Assembly (NCBI GenBank): GCA_963733265.1
Contig: CAVTCF010000004.1
Span: 1-64,000, forward strand
DNA from: PALSA-1006 sp963733265
Lineage (GTDB): Bacteria; Pseudomonadota; Gammaproteobacteria; Burkholderiales; Gallionellaceae
Length of the DNA stretch: 64,000 nucleotides
Direction: 5' to 3'
The notes beneath the pieces were generated by a model. The model saw only the letters and a list, made by a program, of their open reading frames with translations, did not search any database and was not told the origin of the DNA. Every line of letters starts with the position of its first letter. Position 1 is the stretch's first letter. Positions 1-8,333 of this stretch are shown here, piece after piece. The translations under genes were made by a program, and so were the position numbers.

Positions 1-600
1 ATCCCTGCCGAATTCGATATAGACAGAGCGACAGGTTGCTGCTTCATTTCAGAAAAAGATACAAATGGCTATCGCAATGCGCGCGTTGTCTGGCTCCATC
101 CGATTTTATTGGAACAGTTAGATGCATATGCGCGGCATGTCACTAGATTACGTCAGTACCTTTCTCTGACCAACATCAACGCTCTTAAACAACTCGATGC
201 CCGGAATTTTTTTCCACTTCTGTCTCTATCTTCATCACCAAATCGCGAGAATGACCAACATGTTCTTCAGAGAGGAACATCACCATTATTTATGCTCAAT
301 GAATTCGGTGGGTCACCAAATTCTATCGATTCAAAAAGAATTGAAGAACTACTCGGAGATCACTGGCAACTGAGACTTGTTTCTTTACGTCACTTTATCC
401 GAACTCAATTACTTCTCAGCGGATGCTCAGGGGTGCTAATTGACGCGTTACTTGGCCATGCTAAACGTGGCGAGTCGTCGTGGGGAAGATTCTCCACCCT
501 GCCACCCATAACCTGGCGCAAGCAGATATCAAATCACTTGGCTCTGATTATGAATAAACTCAATTTCGAAGTTATCGAAAGTCCTCTGCTCCGCTCATGA
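1..600 (+). CDS. C-terminal part of a tyrosine-recombinase-like protein (5' end outside window)
   Basis: The reading frame is open from base 1 to the stop at 598-600, so the gene starts upstream of the window. An internal TTG at 109 is probably not the start. The visible ~199 residues carry a tyrosine-recombinase box II-like stretch (SLRHFIRTQLLLSG) and a following LLGHAKRGE stretch that matches the Gly-His of the fold. No convincing catalytic tyrosine follows, so this partner may be catalytically inactive. The next gene starts 1 bp after the stop, which implies translational coupling with the 1038-residue recombinase. The role is inferred as one of two cooperating recombinases of a mobile island. 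The family assignment rests on the short box II match only. Confidence 0.55.
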   Translation: MPAEFDIDRATGCCFISEKDTNGYRNARVVWLHPILLEQLDAYARHVTRLRQYLSLTNINALKQLDARNFFPLLSLSSSPNRENDQHVLQRGTSPLFMLNEFGGSPNSIDSKRIEELLGDHWQLRLVSLRHFIRTQLLLSGCSGVLIDALLGHAKRGESSWGRFSTLPPITWRKQISNHLALIMNKLNFEVIESPLLRS

Positions 601-601
601 T

Positions 602-3600
602 ATGGAAGAGTCTGATCTAAAATCTGAAAAGATTAGCAGTGCTACTTGGCCAGACTGGGCATCTGCTCGGGTGCCGCGAGACTTGGCACTACGTCATAAA
701 CTGTTCACTCATTTTGCTCATTGGACAGCTAAATTTGTTCCGGATTTGTGGGCTGGGAGAAGGGGCTTCCAACTCGATTCTATCGAGCACCAGGGGTTTC
801 TAGAAAAACTACTCGGTATTGCAAGTAACTTTGATGAGAGGCGCATCCTGTCTCGATGGTGGGATTCACTTATTTCGAACGGCAATAAAACTGGTCTTTG
901 GAAAATTGCATTTCTTAACCCTGAAGTTGTATTACCCGACGTTCCTCCTGTATTTGTACATCGGGATTTCCAGTTACTGAAATGCTACCGACCCATTGAA
1001 GAAAGTTTTACTCGTCTTGTCTGCAATACTATTAATGCGAGTCTATTAGCTGATGCCGCACTTTGTTCGGCCGTATTTTTTGGTGGAATTGCATCTATAC
1101 GACGCCTCAAAGCATTAGGTGCGTTACGTAGTTCGGATCTGACTGGCGATGGTAAATTGCTATGGGCCATGTTACAGAATCAAGACGACAATAAATACAC
1201 GAGTTCGACTCGTTGGTATCCCGATGCATTGACTGGAACTCTTTTAATTCTGCTGAAGGAATCTGAATTGTGGACAAACTCGCTCGCAAATTCAGACAAG
1301 TCTGACATTCTTCTGAATGCCCTTCATCGTCTTGGTATTACGGCATGGCCTAAGACTTGGTCTCAGATAGATTTGATCCGAGCAGTTCAGGTTGCGTTGT
1401 CACTTGACCACATGGGTATCGTCACTTCATATCTGTGTGATCGTTTCGAAACTTTTTCTCTTCCAGAAACTGGACTTCACCGGATCGCCAACTGGGCAGT
1501 TATTGACGATTCCAATTTCGTGACACTTCCAACTAATCTCCCACGTGCACCCTTTGAAGGCTTCCATACTCATGCCGCTTCGTTTACTCCACAAGTTTTG
1601 TTCAGTAATCAGCGCGCCATAGCCCATAAAATTTTAACCTGTTTAGAAAAACAGCAGCAGACATATGCAAATTTAAATCTATTGCAAAAAGAGTACGCAG
1701 GACAAATGTGGTCAATTACCCATTATCTGGTCGAGTGGGCAAAGTGGAGACTTCGTCCAGACACAGGAGAAAAGGGAATCCTTCCTGTTAGCGTACTCAG
1801 GTATTTCCGACCTTTGGTAAATAGTCTCATTTACGAAGCTGAGTCCGAGGATCTATTAAGCCTTGATGTAGATGAATTTGAAACCTTGTATGAATTAGCA
1901 GCGGCACGTATTCAAGTTGTTGACGAACGTGAACGCGTCTGGACTACGCTACGAAGTTTCCACGATTTCATGTTCATTTGCGGCGTTCCTGATATTGATT
2001 TCCGAGAGTTGGACGGTTATACATCTGAGCACGGGCAGGGACATGTGTCAGCCAATCTTGTAACCGAAGCTGAGTTTGGACGATTTAAGACCGTTTTTTT
2101 CCAAAATGATCTAGCTGAAAATTCTCTGTATCGAAATCACGTATTTTTTGCCGGCATGCTCGGTTTCCGGACGGGACTCAGAAGACGGGAAGTTCAGATG
2201 TTGCAAATTCGCGACTACCATCCTGGTCGCGAACCTTTTCTGCTTATCCGCCCGTCCAAATTTGCAACGCTTAAATCGCATTCATCCATTCGGCGTATAC
2301 CGTTGAAAGCGCTTCTTCCTCCTGACGAATTCAAAGCGTTTGAGGATTACATGGATCAGCGACGTTTCATCTTGGAAAGACTTTCTGATTTTATTTTCGC
2401 AGAAAATCATACGCCTGACACGCCACCCCTCCAATCGAAACTGATAGATCCGGTGACCAATGCATTTCAACTTATTTGCGGGAAAGGTCGTAGCAATTTT
2501 TGTTTTCACCACTTACGCCATTCCTTCTCCAATTGGCTTCTCTTAGCGTTACTCGGCTCAGACCAGCCGGAACTGTTAGCTGATCGACCACAGTTTATTG
2601 ATTCTGCGTTATTAAAAGACAAACAAATTCAGACTATTCGTGACAGCCTATTTCCGAGGCTTGCCGGAACACCGGCTTCTCCCGATCGCCGTCATTTATA
2701 TCAAGTCGCCGCTTTTATGGGGCACTTGAGTCCGCTCACAACCCTTAGAAGTTATATTCATTTGCTCGACTGGGTTGCAATGCGCAGCCTAGACATGGCT
2801 CTTGCAAACAAGTTCGCTGAATTGGAAGTGCCGACACTGGGAAGAATATGCGGACTTTCACCCTCTGCACCCTACAAATCTCCGTACCATGATCTTGCCG
2901 GTCAGCCCACACAATTTTTGCGTGAATATATTCGTGTTCACGGTAAGCTGAAAAAAGAATATGCAGAAGTTAAAGCTGAATTCACAGGAGACCTTCAGAA
3001 GTTGCATGAATCGCTAAAGTTTCCCGCTCTTCCTGATTTGCTTCTTCTTATGACACTCGTGAATCGACGTAAGCAACTAGATAATTCAATTAGTCTCGCA
3101 AGAAATTTTTCAATTTGTCCAGCTACGATAGATAAAATTACCGACGCCTATAACAGCATGTACGCCAAGCAATCGGTTAAGAAGCCGAAAATGAAAGAAT
3201 CTTTTCCGGCTTTTCCTAGAGCTATGAGCGACCGTGTCGAGTTTTGGCGAATAATCGAGGCAACCGAACACTCTTACAAAATTGTGGAAAACAGGCGGGC
3301 TTTGAGTTTGGCGGCTGAATGTCTTATTCGACGCACTGGACCACGAACTGGAAAGCTCTACTTTGGCAAGCATATTGAAGATGCACCCGACATCGCCCGT
3401 GGTATTATGTTAATGGGGATCGAGCCTGATCAGGTCAAACTTGTCCTTCGGAAAGTTTCTTCCAAAAATTCTGTTGATCCTGATCTCATCAGTATTACTA
3501 ATCAAATAAGAAACATCGGCATTGAAATTGTGTCTGAACCGCTAGACTGGAAAATTAGGTCTAAAAAATCAGATCTCATAAGACTGGAAATATCCATTAC

Positions 3601-3718
3601 AAATCTTCCTGCGAAGTCGAGTTGGGACCGATCGGAAGGACGAGTTCGCGGTATAAACTATGCTGCCTTGTGGGTTCTCTTTGCAAATTTATTACTTGTT
3701 CCACAGATGTCGGAGTAG
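602..3718 (+). CDS. Very large tyrosine recombinase / site-specific integrase (1038 aa)
   Basis: This protein is about three times the size of XerC-type recombinases. The catalytic domain lies in its middle: an arginine box (FRTGLRRREVQML, around residues 520-535), an HHLRHSFSNW box around 640, then FMGHLSPLTTLRSYIHLLDW around 705-725 with the presumed nucleophilic Tyr. More than 500 residues precede and about 310 follow this core and match nothing I recognise. ATG at 602 directly follows the upstream stop (598-600), so the two genes are probably one transcript. Such coupled large recombinases are known from islands that carry multi-recombinase modules. Whether a third partner lies upstream of the window cannot be seen. 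The recombinase fold is secure; target and partners are unknown. Confidence 0.8.
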   Translation: MEESDLKSEKISSATWPDWASARVPRDLALRHKLFTHFAHWTAKFVPDLWAGRRGFQLDSIEHQGFLEKLLGIASNFDERRILSRWWDSLISNGNKTGLWKIAFLNPEVVLPDVPPVFVHRDFQLLKCYRPIEESFTRLVCNTINASLLADAALCSAVFFGGIASIRRLKALGALRSSDLTGDGKLLWAMLQNQDDNKYTSSTRWYPDALTGTLLILLKESELWTNSLANSDKSDILLNALHRLGITAWPKTWSQIDLIRAVQVALSLDHMGIVTSYLCDRFETFSLPETGLHRIANWAVIDDSNFVTLPTNLPRAPFEGFHTHAASFTPQVLFSNQRAIAHKILTCLEKQQQTYANLNLLQKEYAGQMWSITHYLVEWAKWRLRPDTGEKGILPVSVLRYFRPLVNSLIYEAESEDLLSLDVDEFETLYELAAARIQVVDERERVWTTLRSFHDFMFICGVPDIDFRELDGYTSEHGQGHVSANLVTEAEFGRFKTVFFQNDLAENSLYRNHVFFAGMLGFRTGLRRREVQMLQIRDYHPGREPFLLIRPSKFATLKSHSSIRRIPLKALLPPDEFKAFEDYMDQRRFILERLSDFIFAENHTPDTPPLQSKLIDPVTNAFQLICGKGRSNFCFHHLRHSFSNWLLLALLGSDQPELLADRPQFIDSALLKDKQIQTIRDSLFPRLAGTPASPDRRHLYQVAAFMGHLSPLTTLRSYIHLLDWVAMRSLDMALANKFAELEVPTLGRICGLSPSAPYKSPYHDLAGQPTQFLREYIRVHGKLKKEYAEVKAEFTGDLQKLHESLKFPALPDLLLLMTLVNRRKQLDNSISLARNFSICPATIDKITDAYNSMYAKQSVKKPKMKESFPAFPRAMSDRVEFWRIIEATEHSYKIVENRRALSLAAECLIRRTGPRTGKLYFGKHIEDAPDIARGIMLMGIEPDQVKLVLRKVSSKNSVDPDLISITNQIRNIGIEIVSEPLDWKIRSKKSDLIRLEISITNLPAKSSWDRSEGRVRGINYAALWVLFANLLLVPQMSE

Positions 3719-3768
3719 CCTCCGGATTAGTTGGCGTTAATATAGCGAAGTGCGTATGACTCTTGATC

Positions 3769-3825
3769 GGCCTTATGCAAAGCTTTCCATAAGGCCGATT
3801 ATGCAAAGTGATTGATTATGCAAAG
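3769..3825. repeat. RIT element 1, left end: palindrome plus two 11-bp repeats
   Basis: The outer part (3769-3796) is a GGCC-bounded palindrome with arms TTATGCAAAG (3773-3782) and CTTTCCATAA (3783-3792). The inner part holds ATTATGCAAAG at 3798-3808 and again at 3815-3825, separated by TGATTG. The inner part is exactly inverted at the right end. The outer palindrome is repeated there in the same orientation. A further copy, ATTATGTAAAG, lies inside the element at 3883-3893 on the minus strand, overlapping the ritC stop codon. Confidence 0.9.
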
Positions 3826-3892
3826 TAGCAGATTGGAACACGCGCTAAGTGCGGCTTGTCAGCACCTAGCGCGAATTTAGAGCTTTACATAA

Positions 3893-4906
3893 TCAAAGCG
3901 TTTTGAGGAAGGTGATCAGCGAGTCAGGTGCCCGATAGCGCTGGATTTTTGCTTCTGGCTCATGGAGCTTAGCCAATGCGCGCTCCTTCATAGTTAGATC
4001 GGCCTCGACGTAATGATGTGTAGTGATCGGACTCTCGTGACCGAGCCACAGCGCGATGACGCTGATGTCGACGCCAGCCTGCAATAGATGCATCGCCGTA
4101 GTATGGCGAATGGTGTGTGGTGATACACGCCGCTTCGCCAAATCGGGGCACGAATCAGTTGCACGCTTGATTGCCAGTGCCAATCTGAGCGTAACATTGG
4201 TTCTGGTCATCACGTGATCATTCCGGTTGGGCAGCAATAGTGATGTTGGCTGGACTTCCGGATTCACCCGCAACCAAGCACGCAGCGCCTTCACGGTCGA
4301 GCGCCAAAGTGGCACACTGCGCTGCTTGCGCCCCTTGCCGCACAAATGAACGCAGGCAGCATGGTCGTCTAGAACCACATCACTGATCTTGATCCCAATG
4401 ATCTCCGACACGCGCGCCCCAGTGTTGTACATCAACAGAAACAGAATATGATCCCGCTGGCTCAGCCAGGAATCATCCGGCGTACCAATTACCGCCAGCA
4501 TCTCATCGCGTGACAGATAGCCAAACATCGGTCGCTCGAAACGTTTTACCGGAACCCCTAAGGCGCATTCGATTACCTGCAACGATGCAACGTCTCGGTG
4601 TTCAGCGAACTTAAGGAAGGATCGCAGTGCCGCCAGCCGTGCATTGCGACTACGGACGGAATTATGTCGCTGACGTTCCAGATGATCGAGGAAGGCTATA
4701 ATGAGTTCTGGCGTAATGTCGGCCATGGTTATTGCGTCCGGTGACTTGCCAAGACGAGTTTCTGCAAAGCCGAGGAAGAGCACGAAGCCATCGCGATAGG
4801 TGGCGATGGTCTGTGCGCTGAGTGCTCGCTGTTGAGTCAGGTACTCGGTGAAGTACGCTTGGACAAGTGCGGGAAATGAGGGTGGTGACTTTGTTTGCTT
4901 ATTCAT
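3893..4906 (-). CDS. RIT tyrosine recombinase, third gene (RitC type)
   Basis: This is a full-length tyrosine recombinase of 337 residues from ATG 4906, preceded by GGAGG at a good distance; the longer frame from 4930 is less likely. An N-terminal SAM-like core-binding domain (about residues 5-110) is followed by the catalytic domain: TGARVSEIIG (Arg I), GKGRKQRSVPL (Lys), HTIRHTTAMHL (His-x-x-Arg), ALWLGHESPITTHHYVEAD (Gly-His and Tyr). It starts inside the end of ritB, so the two are translationally coupled. The stop codon overlaps a copy of the element's 11-bp terminal repeat. It is expected to act with RitA and RitB in moving the element; division of labour in RIT trios is not settled. 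Confidence 0.92.
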   Translation of the reverse strand: MNKQTKSPPSFPALVQAYFTEYLTQQRALSAQTIATYRDGFVLFLGFAETRLGKSPDAITMADITPELIIAFLDHLERQRHNSVRSRNARLAALRSFLKFAEHRDVASLQVIECALGVPVKRFERPMFGYLSRDEMLAVIGTPDDSWLSQRDHILFLLMYNTGARVSEIIGIKISDVVLDDHAACVHLCGKGRKQRSVPLWRSTVKALRAWLRVNPEVQPTSLLLPNRNDHVMTRTNVTLRLALAIKRATDSCPDLAKRRVSPHTIRHTTAMHLLQAGVDISVIALWLGHESPITTHHYVEADLTMKERALAKLHEPEAKIQRYRAPDSLITFLKTL

Positions 4907-5873
4907 CGTTGCCTCCTGTGATATTGGCAAAACGCTCGAACTTTCCTCCGGCCAAGGCCATTAATTCCGGGACGGCTGTGAGATACCAATAGGTGTAAAA
5001 AATTTCGGCATGCCCCATGTAGGTCGATAACGCCAGCATCATTTGATCGATGTCGGTACCATCGGCATGCCAGAGCAACATGCGCCTGACGGCAAAGGTG
5101 TGGCGTAGGTCATGTAGCCGTGGTGCCGCATGTGCGCCCCGATTCTCCCAGCCCAAACTATCACGTAGCGCATTGAAGACTCGATGTGCCTGACGCTCTC
5201 CGATTGGTTGCCCAAGACACCGGCCACGACTACCGATAAGGAATGGACTGCCTGCTGTAGTTGAAACGTGCCGCACTCTCTGTCGGCGGTAATGCCTCAA
5301 CGCTGTAACGGTACTCGGGTGCAAGGGCAACTGGCGGGACTTGGCAAATTTGGTTTTCCGGATGGTTAGCATCCCCTGCTTGAGATCGACATCATCGTCA
5401 CGCAAGTGAATCGCCTCAGAGACACGGAGTCCGGTTGATGCCATCAAGCCGAACAAAGTTTCGAAGGTCAACGGACGCAAACTACCGTGAGGAGCAAGCT
5501 TACGAGCCGCCGCTAGCAATTCGACGATCTCCTCTTCATGGTAAATATGCGGCGCCACGCGACCAGGTTCCGGCCCAAAGATAGACTCGTCTGGCACCTC
5601 AGTATCCGGTTCGAACTGTTTCAGGTAGCGGATAAATGATCGCAACTTCCCTAAACGGCGAACCCATGTTTCCGGCGAACCATGCCCATCTTTGCCTTGG
5701 CGTACCCAGTCGGCCATGAGTTCAACCGTAAGTGACCCACGGTGATGGCGCTTGGACACATAGTCGGCAAATCCTGCCAGAAATGTATCTCGTGATCGCA
5801 ACGCGAACCCAAGGCGATGTCGTTCCGCAAGATAATCGTCGATCCTTCTCTGCAAGCTGATGCGCGCACTCAT
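4899..5873 (-). CDS. RIT tyrosine recombinase, second gene (RitB type)
   Basis: This is a 324-residue tyrosine recombinase from ATG 5873; the ATG overlaps the ritA stop (ATGA) and a GGGAG Shine-Dalgarno precedes it. The core-binding domain occupies about residues 1-110. The catalytic part shows STGLRVSEAIHL (Arg I), RKTKFAKSRQLPL (Lys), HDLRHTFAVRRML (His-x-x-Arg) and YMGHAEIFYTYWYL with the presumed Tyr. The middle position between ritA and ritC, with overlaps at both sides, is typical for RIT elements. Its N-terminal half is closely similar to the first half of the fused gene at 24075-25199, which makes this gene the best reference for that fusion. Confidence 0.92.
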   Translation of the reverse strand: MSARISLQRRIDDYLAERHRLGFALRSRDTFLAGFADYVSKRHHRGSLTVELMADWVRQGKDGHGSPETWVRRLGKLRSFIRYLKQFEPDTEVPDESIFGPEPGRVAPHIYHEEEIVELLAAARKLAPHGSLRPLTFETLFGLMASTGLRVSEAIHLRDDDVDLKQGMLTIRKTKFAKSRQLPLHPSTVTALRHYRRQRVRHVSTTAGSPFLIGSRGRCLGQPIGERQAHRVFNALRDSLGWENRGAHAAPRLHDLRHTFAVRRMLLWHADGTDIDQMMLALSTYMGHAEIFYTYWYLTAVPELMALAGGKFERFANITGGNDE

Positions 5874-6829
5874 GATTTGCTCCCAGGCCACGGCAGGGCA
5901 ACAGCCGATAGCTTCGGCGTGTCGAGTTTGGCGTAAATCAGGGTAGAGTTAAGCGACTGGTGACGCAGTAGATCTGCGACATCTTTGAGCGAACTGCCGC
6001 TCCCAACAAGGCGACATGCCAAGGTATGCCGAAGTGAATGTGCGCTGAAATGTGGCAGACCTATACGGCAGCAGGCACGCTTGATCACCTTCTGTATCGC
6101 CGTGGAGGTAATGGGATATTCGCGCCATTCCTCCTGCCGGACGAAGATGGCAGGGTTGTGGCTGGCTGGTCGCTCATGCTGAATATAATCAGCAAGTGCC
6201 TGACCGGTTTCCATCGGCAACGGCATAATGTCCTGCCGTAGCGATTTCGTCCCGCGTAGCATTACCGTTCCAGCATGCCAGTCGATGTCGCTGATCATGA
6301 GATGCGCAATTTCACCAGCGCGTAATCCCATGTCTAGCGCACATCGCACGATGGCATATCCACGCTTGGGCCATCGGTTAGCATTGGAAATATTGCTCAA
6401 CAAACGCTCGACCTGCTCAGGATTGAGTGCTCGTGGGAGCGATGCCAACTTCCAGTGAACGGGATTCAGGATGACGGCTATCAACTTGCCAATCTGATCA
6501 CCACAAGTGGATCGATAACGGAGGTAGCTACGCAAGGTCGCTGCCAAATGAGATGAATAGGACGCTGACTGTTTTCTATTCTGCTGTGCCTCCAGGAATT
6601 GGCGAATATCTTCGGGATGCAGCTTCCCGATCTCGATAGCGCTCCCCCTGAATTTCCCTAGCAGAAATAAGCCGACGACACGAAGACGATCTTTGCGTGT
6701 ACCGGTTGCCAGTCCTCGCACGTCACGTAGATAGGCGTCGTAACAACGTAGCTCGTCGGCAATGTGATTCGAAAATGTTGCAGGTATCCGGTCCTTCGGT
6801 TTGGCCGGGTGAGAAGTGGTAGGTTTCAT
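5870..6829 (-). CDS. RIT tyrosine recombinase, first gene (RitA type)
   Basis: This is a 319-residue tyrosine recombinase. The ATG at 6829 is preceded by AAGGAGACC, a strong Shine-Dalgarno, which supports this start. It shows DMGLRAGEIAHL (Arg I), LRGTKSLRQDIMPL (Lys), HSLRHTLACRL (His-x-x-Arg) and LLRHQSLNSTLIYAKLD with the Tyr; the usual Gly-His is Arg-His here, as in its relative at 22825. It lacks about 100 N-terminal residues that the RIT 2 homologue has. It is first in the transcript ritA-ritB-ritC. Because the promoter must lie in the 120 bp before the inverted end, the terminal repeats could also affect expression; that is inference. Confidence 0.92.
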   Translation of the reverse strand: MKPTTSHPAKPKDRIPATFSNHIADELRCYDAYLRDVRGLATGTRKDRLRVVGLFLLGKFRGSAIEIGKLHPEDIRQFLEAQQNRKQSASYSSHLAATLRSYLRYRSTCGDQIGKLIAVILNPVHWKLASLPRALNPEQVERLLSNISNANRWPKRGYAIVRCALDMGLRAGEIAHLMISDIDWHAGTVMLRGTKSLRQDIMPLPMETGQALADYIQHERPASHNPAIFVRQEEWREYPITSTAIQKVIKRACCRIGLPHFSAHSLRHTLACRLVGSGSSLKDVADLLRHQSLNSTLIYAKLDTPKLSAVALPWPGSKS

Positions 6830-6951
6830 AACGGTCTCCTTAAGTGGAGCCGTTACTACAGATCACCGCTGAGATTATGTCTAGTCCGCAGAACTGTTAC
6901 CTGCTGCCAATCCCTTTGCTAAATAGGTTTTGCTGCCATTTAGCCCCGCTA

Positions 6952-7008
6952 CTTTGCATAATCAATCACTTTGCATAATCGGCCTTATGCAAAGCTTTCC
7001 ATAAGGCC
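6952..7008. repeat. RIT element 1, right end
   Basis: CTTTGCATAAT (the 11-bp unit on the minus strand) occurs at 6952-6962 and 6969-6979, with a 6-bp spacer (CAATCA) that is the complement of the left spacer. The GGCC-bounded palindrome follows at 6981-7008 with arms TTATGCAAAG and CTTTCCATAA. It is identical and co-oriented with the left palindrome, so about 35 bp are directly repeated at the two element boundaries. Confidence 0.9.
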
Positions 7009-7110
7009 GATTTTGAGACCACCATCAACCGAAAGAACCGTCTTTCGTCGACCAACCAGTAACTGATTTGGTTGTAAGGTTGACAGCCTCGAAAAAGATA
7101 TAACAAAAAA

Positions 7111-7869
7111 CTATGATTCAGATGGCGCGTTGTATTGCTGTAGCATGCGAGTGGAAATATTCAGCTCCAACTCTTCCACCTTTGTCGTCAGGAATTCTCT
7201 GAGTTTATCAACGGATATATCTATGTCTATAGGGGTCAATCCCTCATCATCTGCCTGCATTGGCTTTTCCAGGATGCGATGCGTACACGTTTCAAAGGTC
7301 ATGTGCGGACTGCTTCTTTGCATTTCTGCAATTACCTCTTCCATTGACAAGTGACCGGCTTTAATTAGGTGATAAATATCGAATAGATCCCTCGATTTCA
7401 TTCGCTTCGTTAGAGCGTGACACTTCGTTTTAGCAATTGTGCCGAGGCTTGCCACCTTGATTCCCTTGAACATATCAAAAGGTGATTCGGCGATAATCTT
7501 GTTCTCGTAAGCGTTGTTCCCGTATGTGAAGAAGGTCAATTTGGTGCCGTTGACCAGCCAGTCTTGTTGGTAGTCCTCAACTTCAAGACCATCGTTTGTA
7601 AAGTCGTCCCTCGCTGCCTCGCTGGTTAAATCGAAGATTTCAATGCCGGTTGCTTCTAACCGTTTGAGAATTTCTGCGATTTTGCTCCTCGGCAGTTTCT
7701 GCGTTCCAATAGCAAAATCGATATCTTCGGATAAACGATGTTCTATTTGCATGGACAGAGCAGTTCCTCCGATCATTAAAAAACCATCGAGGATGCCATC
7801 TTGATTACTGGAAACTAAAGCAAGAAAAAGACTTTTGGTGTTGGTCGGTAACTTATTCAGACCGATCAT
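7111..7869 (-). CDS. Nucleotidyltransferase, AbiEii/AbiGii toxin family
   Basis: The 252-residue protein carries the family signature near the N terminus, MIGGTALSMQIEHRLSEDIDFAIG, seen here in pieces: GGTAL, then RLSEDIDF with the metal-binding DxD-like acidic pair. The later ASLGTIAKTKCHALTKRMKSRD stretch with RDLFDIYHL is also typical. AbiEii-type proteins are nucleotidyltransferase toxins of type IV-like toxin-antitoxin or phage-abortive systems. The gene overlaps the preceding 89-residue gene by 4 bp, the arrangement of a two-gene toxin-antitoxin operon. The partner is not a recognisable AbiEi, so the pair may be a variant. It lies just outside RIT element 1, in mobile DNA. Confidence 0.82.
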   Translation of the reverse strand: MIGLNKLPTNTKSLFLALVSSNQDGILDGFLMIGGTALSMQIEHRLSEDIDFAIGTQKLPRSKIAEILKRLEATGIEIFDLTSEAARDDFTNDGLEVEDYQQDWLVNGTKLTFFTYGNNAYENKIIAESPFDMFKGIKVASLGTIAKTKCHALTKRMKSRDLFDIYHLIKAGHLSMEEVIAEMQRSSPHMTFETCTHRILEKPMQADDEGLTPIDIDISVDKLREFLTTKVEELELNISTRMLQQYNAPSES

Positions 7870-8135
7870 GCTTGCGCTTTTCCGATAACACTTAAACGCC
7901 TAATGTTTCTCCGGTAGGTCGACAAAGGAATGCTACCTGCTTTATACATTTCATCATTTACTTTGACAAGGCGTGAGGATCCAAACTTGTTCGAAAGTCG
8001 AATCAAGTCAATTAACGTTGGACGTGAAAGAACGACCGGGATGGCATTTTCTGTTTCAGCCTGCTGCGGGTTGCTCCAAAACTGAAAGTTACCGATCAAC
8101 TTGATGTTGTTAAATTGAGCCTGAACAATATTCAT
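7866..8135 (-). CDS. Small unrecognised protein coupled to the AbiEii-like gene (candidate antitoxin)
   Basis: This 89-residue protein has no motif I can assign with certainty. It starts with MNIVQAQF and ends in a basic stretch (STYRRNIRRLSVIGKAQA) that could bind nucleic acid. Its last 4 bp overlap the start of the nucleotidyltransferase gene, so the two are almost certainly co-translated. Canonical AbiEi antitoxins are much longer (about 190-280 residues, with a winged helix). This is either a truncated or unrelated partner. The antitoxin role is inferred only from position. An inverted repeat at 8220-8248 upstream is a candidate operator. Confidence 0.6.
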   Translation of the reverse strand: MNIVQAQFNNIKLIGNFQFWSNPQQAETENAIPVVLSRPTLIDLIRLSNKFGSSRLVKVNDEMYKAGSIPLSTYRRNIRRLSVIGKAQA

Positions 8136-8219
8136 CTAGCACCCTCTCAGAACAGCCAATCAATATTTGCATTACGCAAAATAAATTAGCATCCTACATA
8201 TTAATAGAATTTTGTTCTT

Positions 8220-8248
8220 TATTGTCTTTGAAGTCAATGAAGACAATA
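8220..8248. promoter_or_regulatory. Inverted repeat upstream of the AbiEii-like operon (candidate operator)
   Basis: TATTGTCTT (8220-8228) and AAGACAATA (8240-8248) form a perfect 9-bp inverted repeat around an 11-bp spacer. It lies about 85 bp upstream of the small gene of the toxin-like pair and about 85 bp downstream of the XRE gene stop. Binding by either product or by the XRE protein would fit, but no direct evidence exists. Confidence 0.45.
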
Positions 8249-8333
8249 TGTTGGCATTGAAAAGATCGCCTGTGTCTCCCTGTAAGTCCATACCCCCTGA
8301 AATATATTTCTAAAACGGTAGCGACCATACTCA

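Larger units (their letters stand above)
3769..7008. mobile_element. RIT (recombinase-in-trio) element 1, complete
   Basis: Three overlapping tyrosine recombinase genes on the minus strand (ritA 6829-5870, ritB 5873-4899, ritC 4906-3893) lie between matching inverted ends at 3769-3825 and 6952-7008. Each end holds two direct copies of ATTATGCAAAG spaced by 6 bp, plus an outer GGCC-bounded palindrome of the same unit. This is the known RIT layout: three adjacent recombinases of different subfamilies in fixed order and inverted ends. The element begins 50 bp after the stop of the 1038-residue recombinase gene, so it appears to have inserted at the edge of that module. All three genes are intact, so the element may be active. 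Confidence 0.9.

Noticed and set aside
7028..7050. CGAAAGA/TCTTTCG hairpin as terminator of the AbiEii operon
   Set aside because: The 7-bp stem is perfect but no T run follows on either strand, so a terminator could not be supported.
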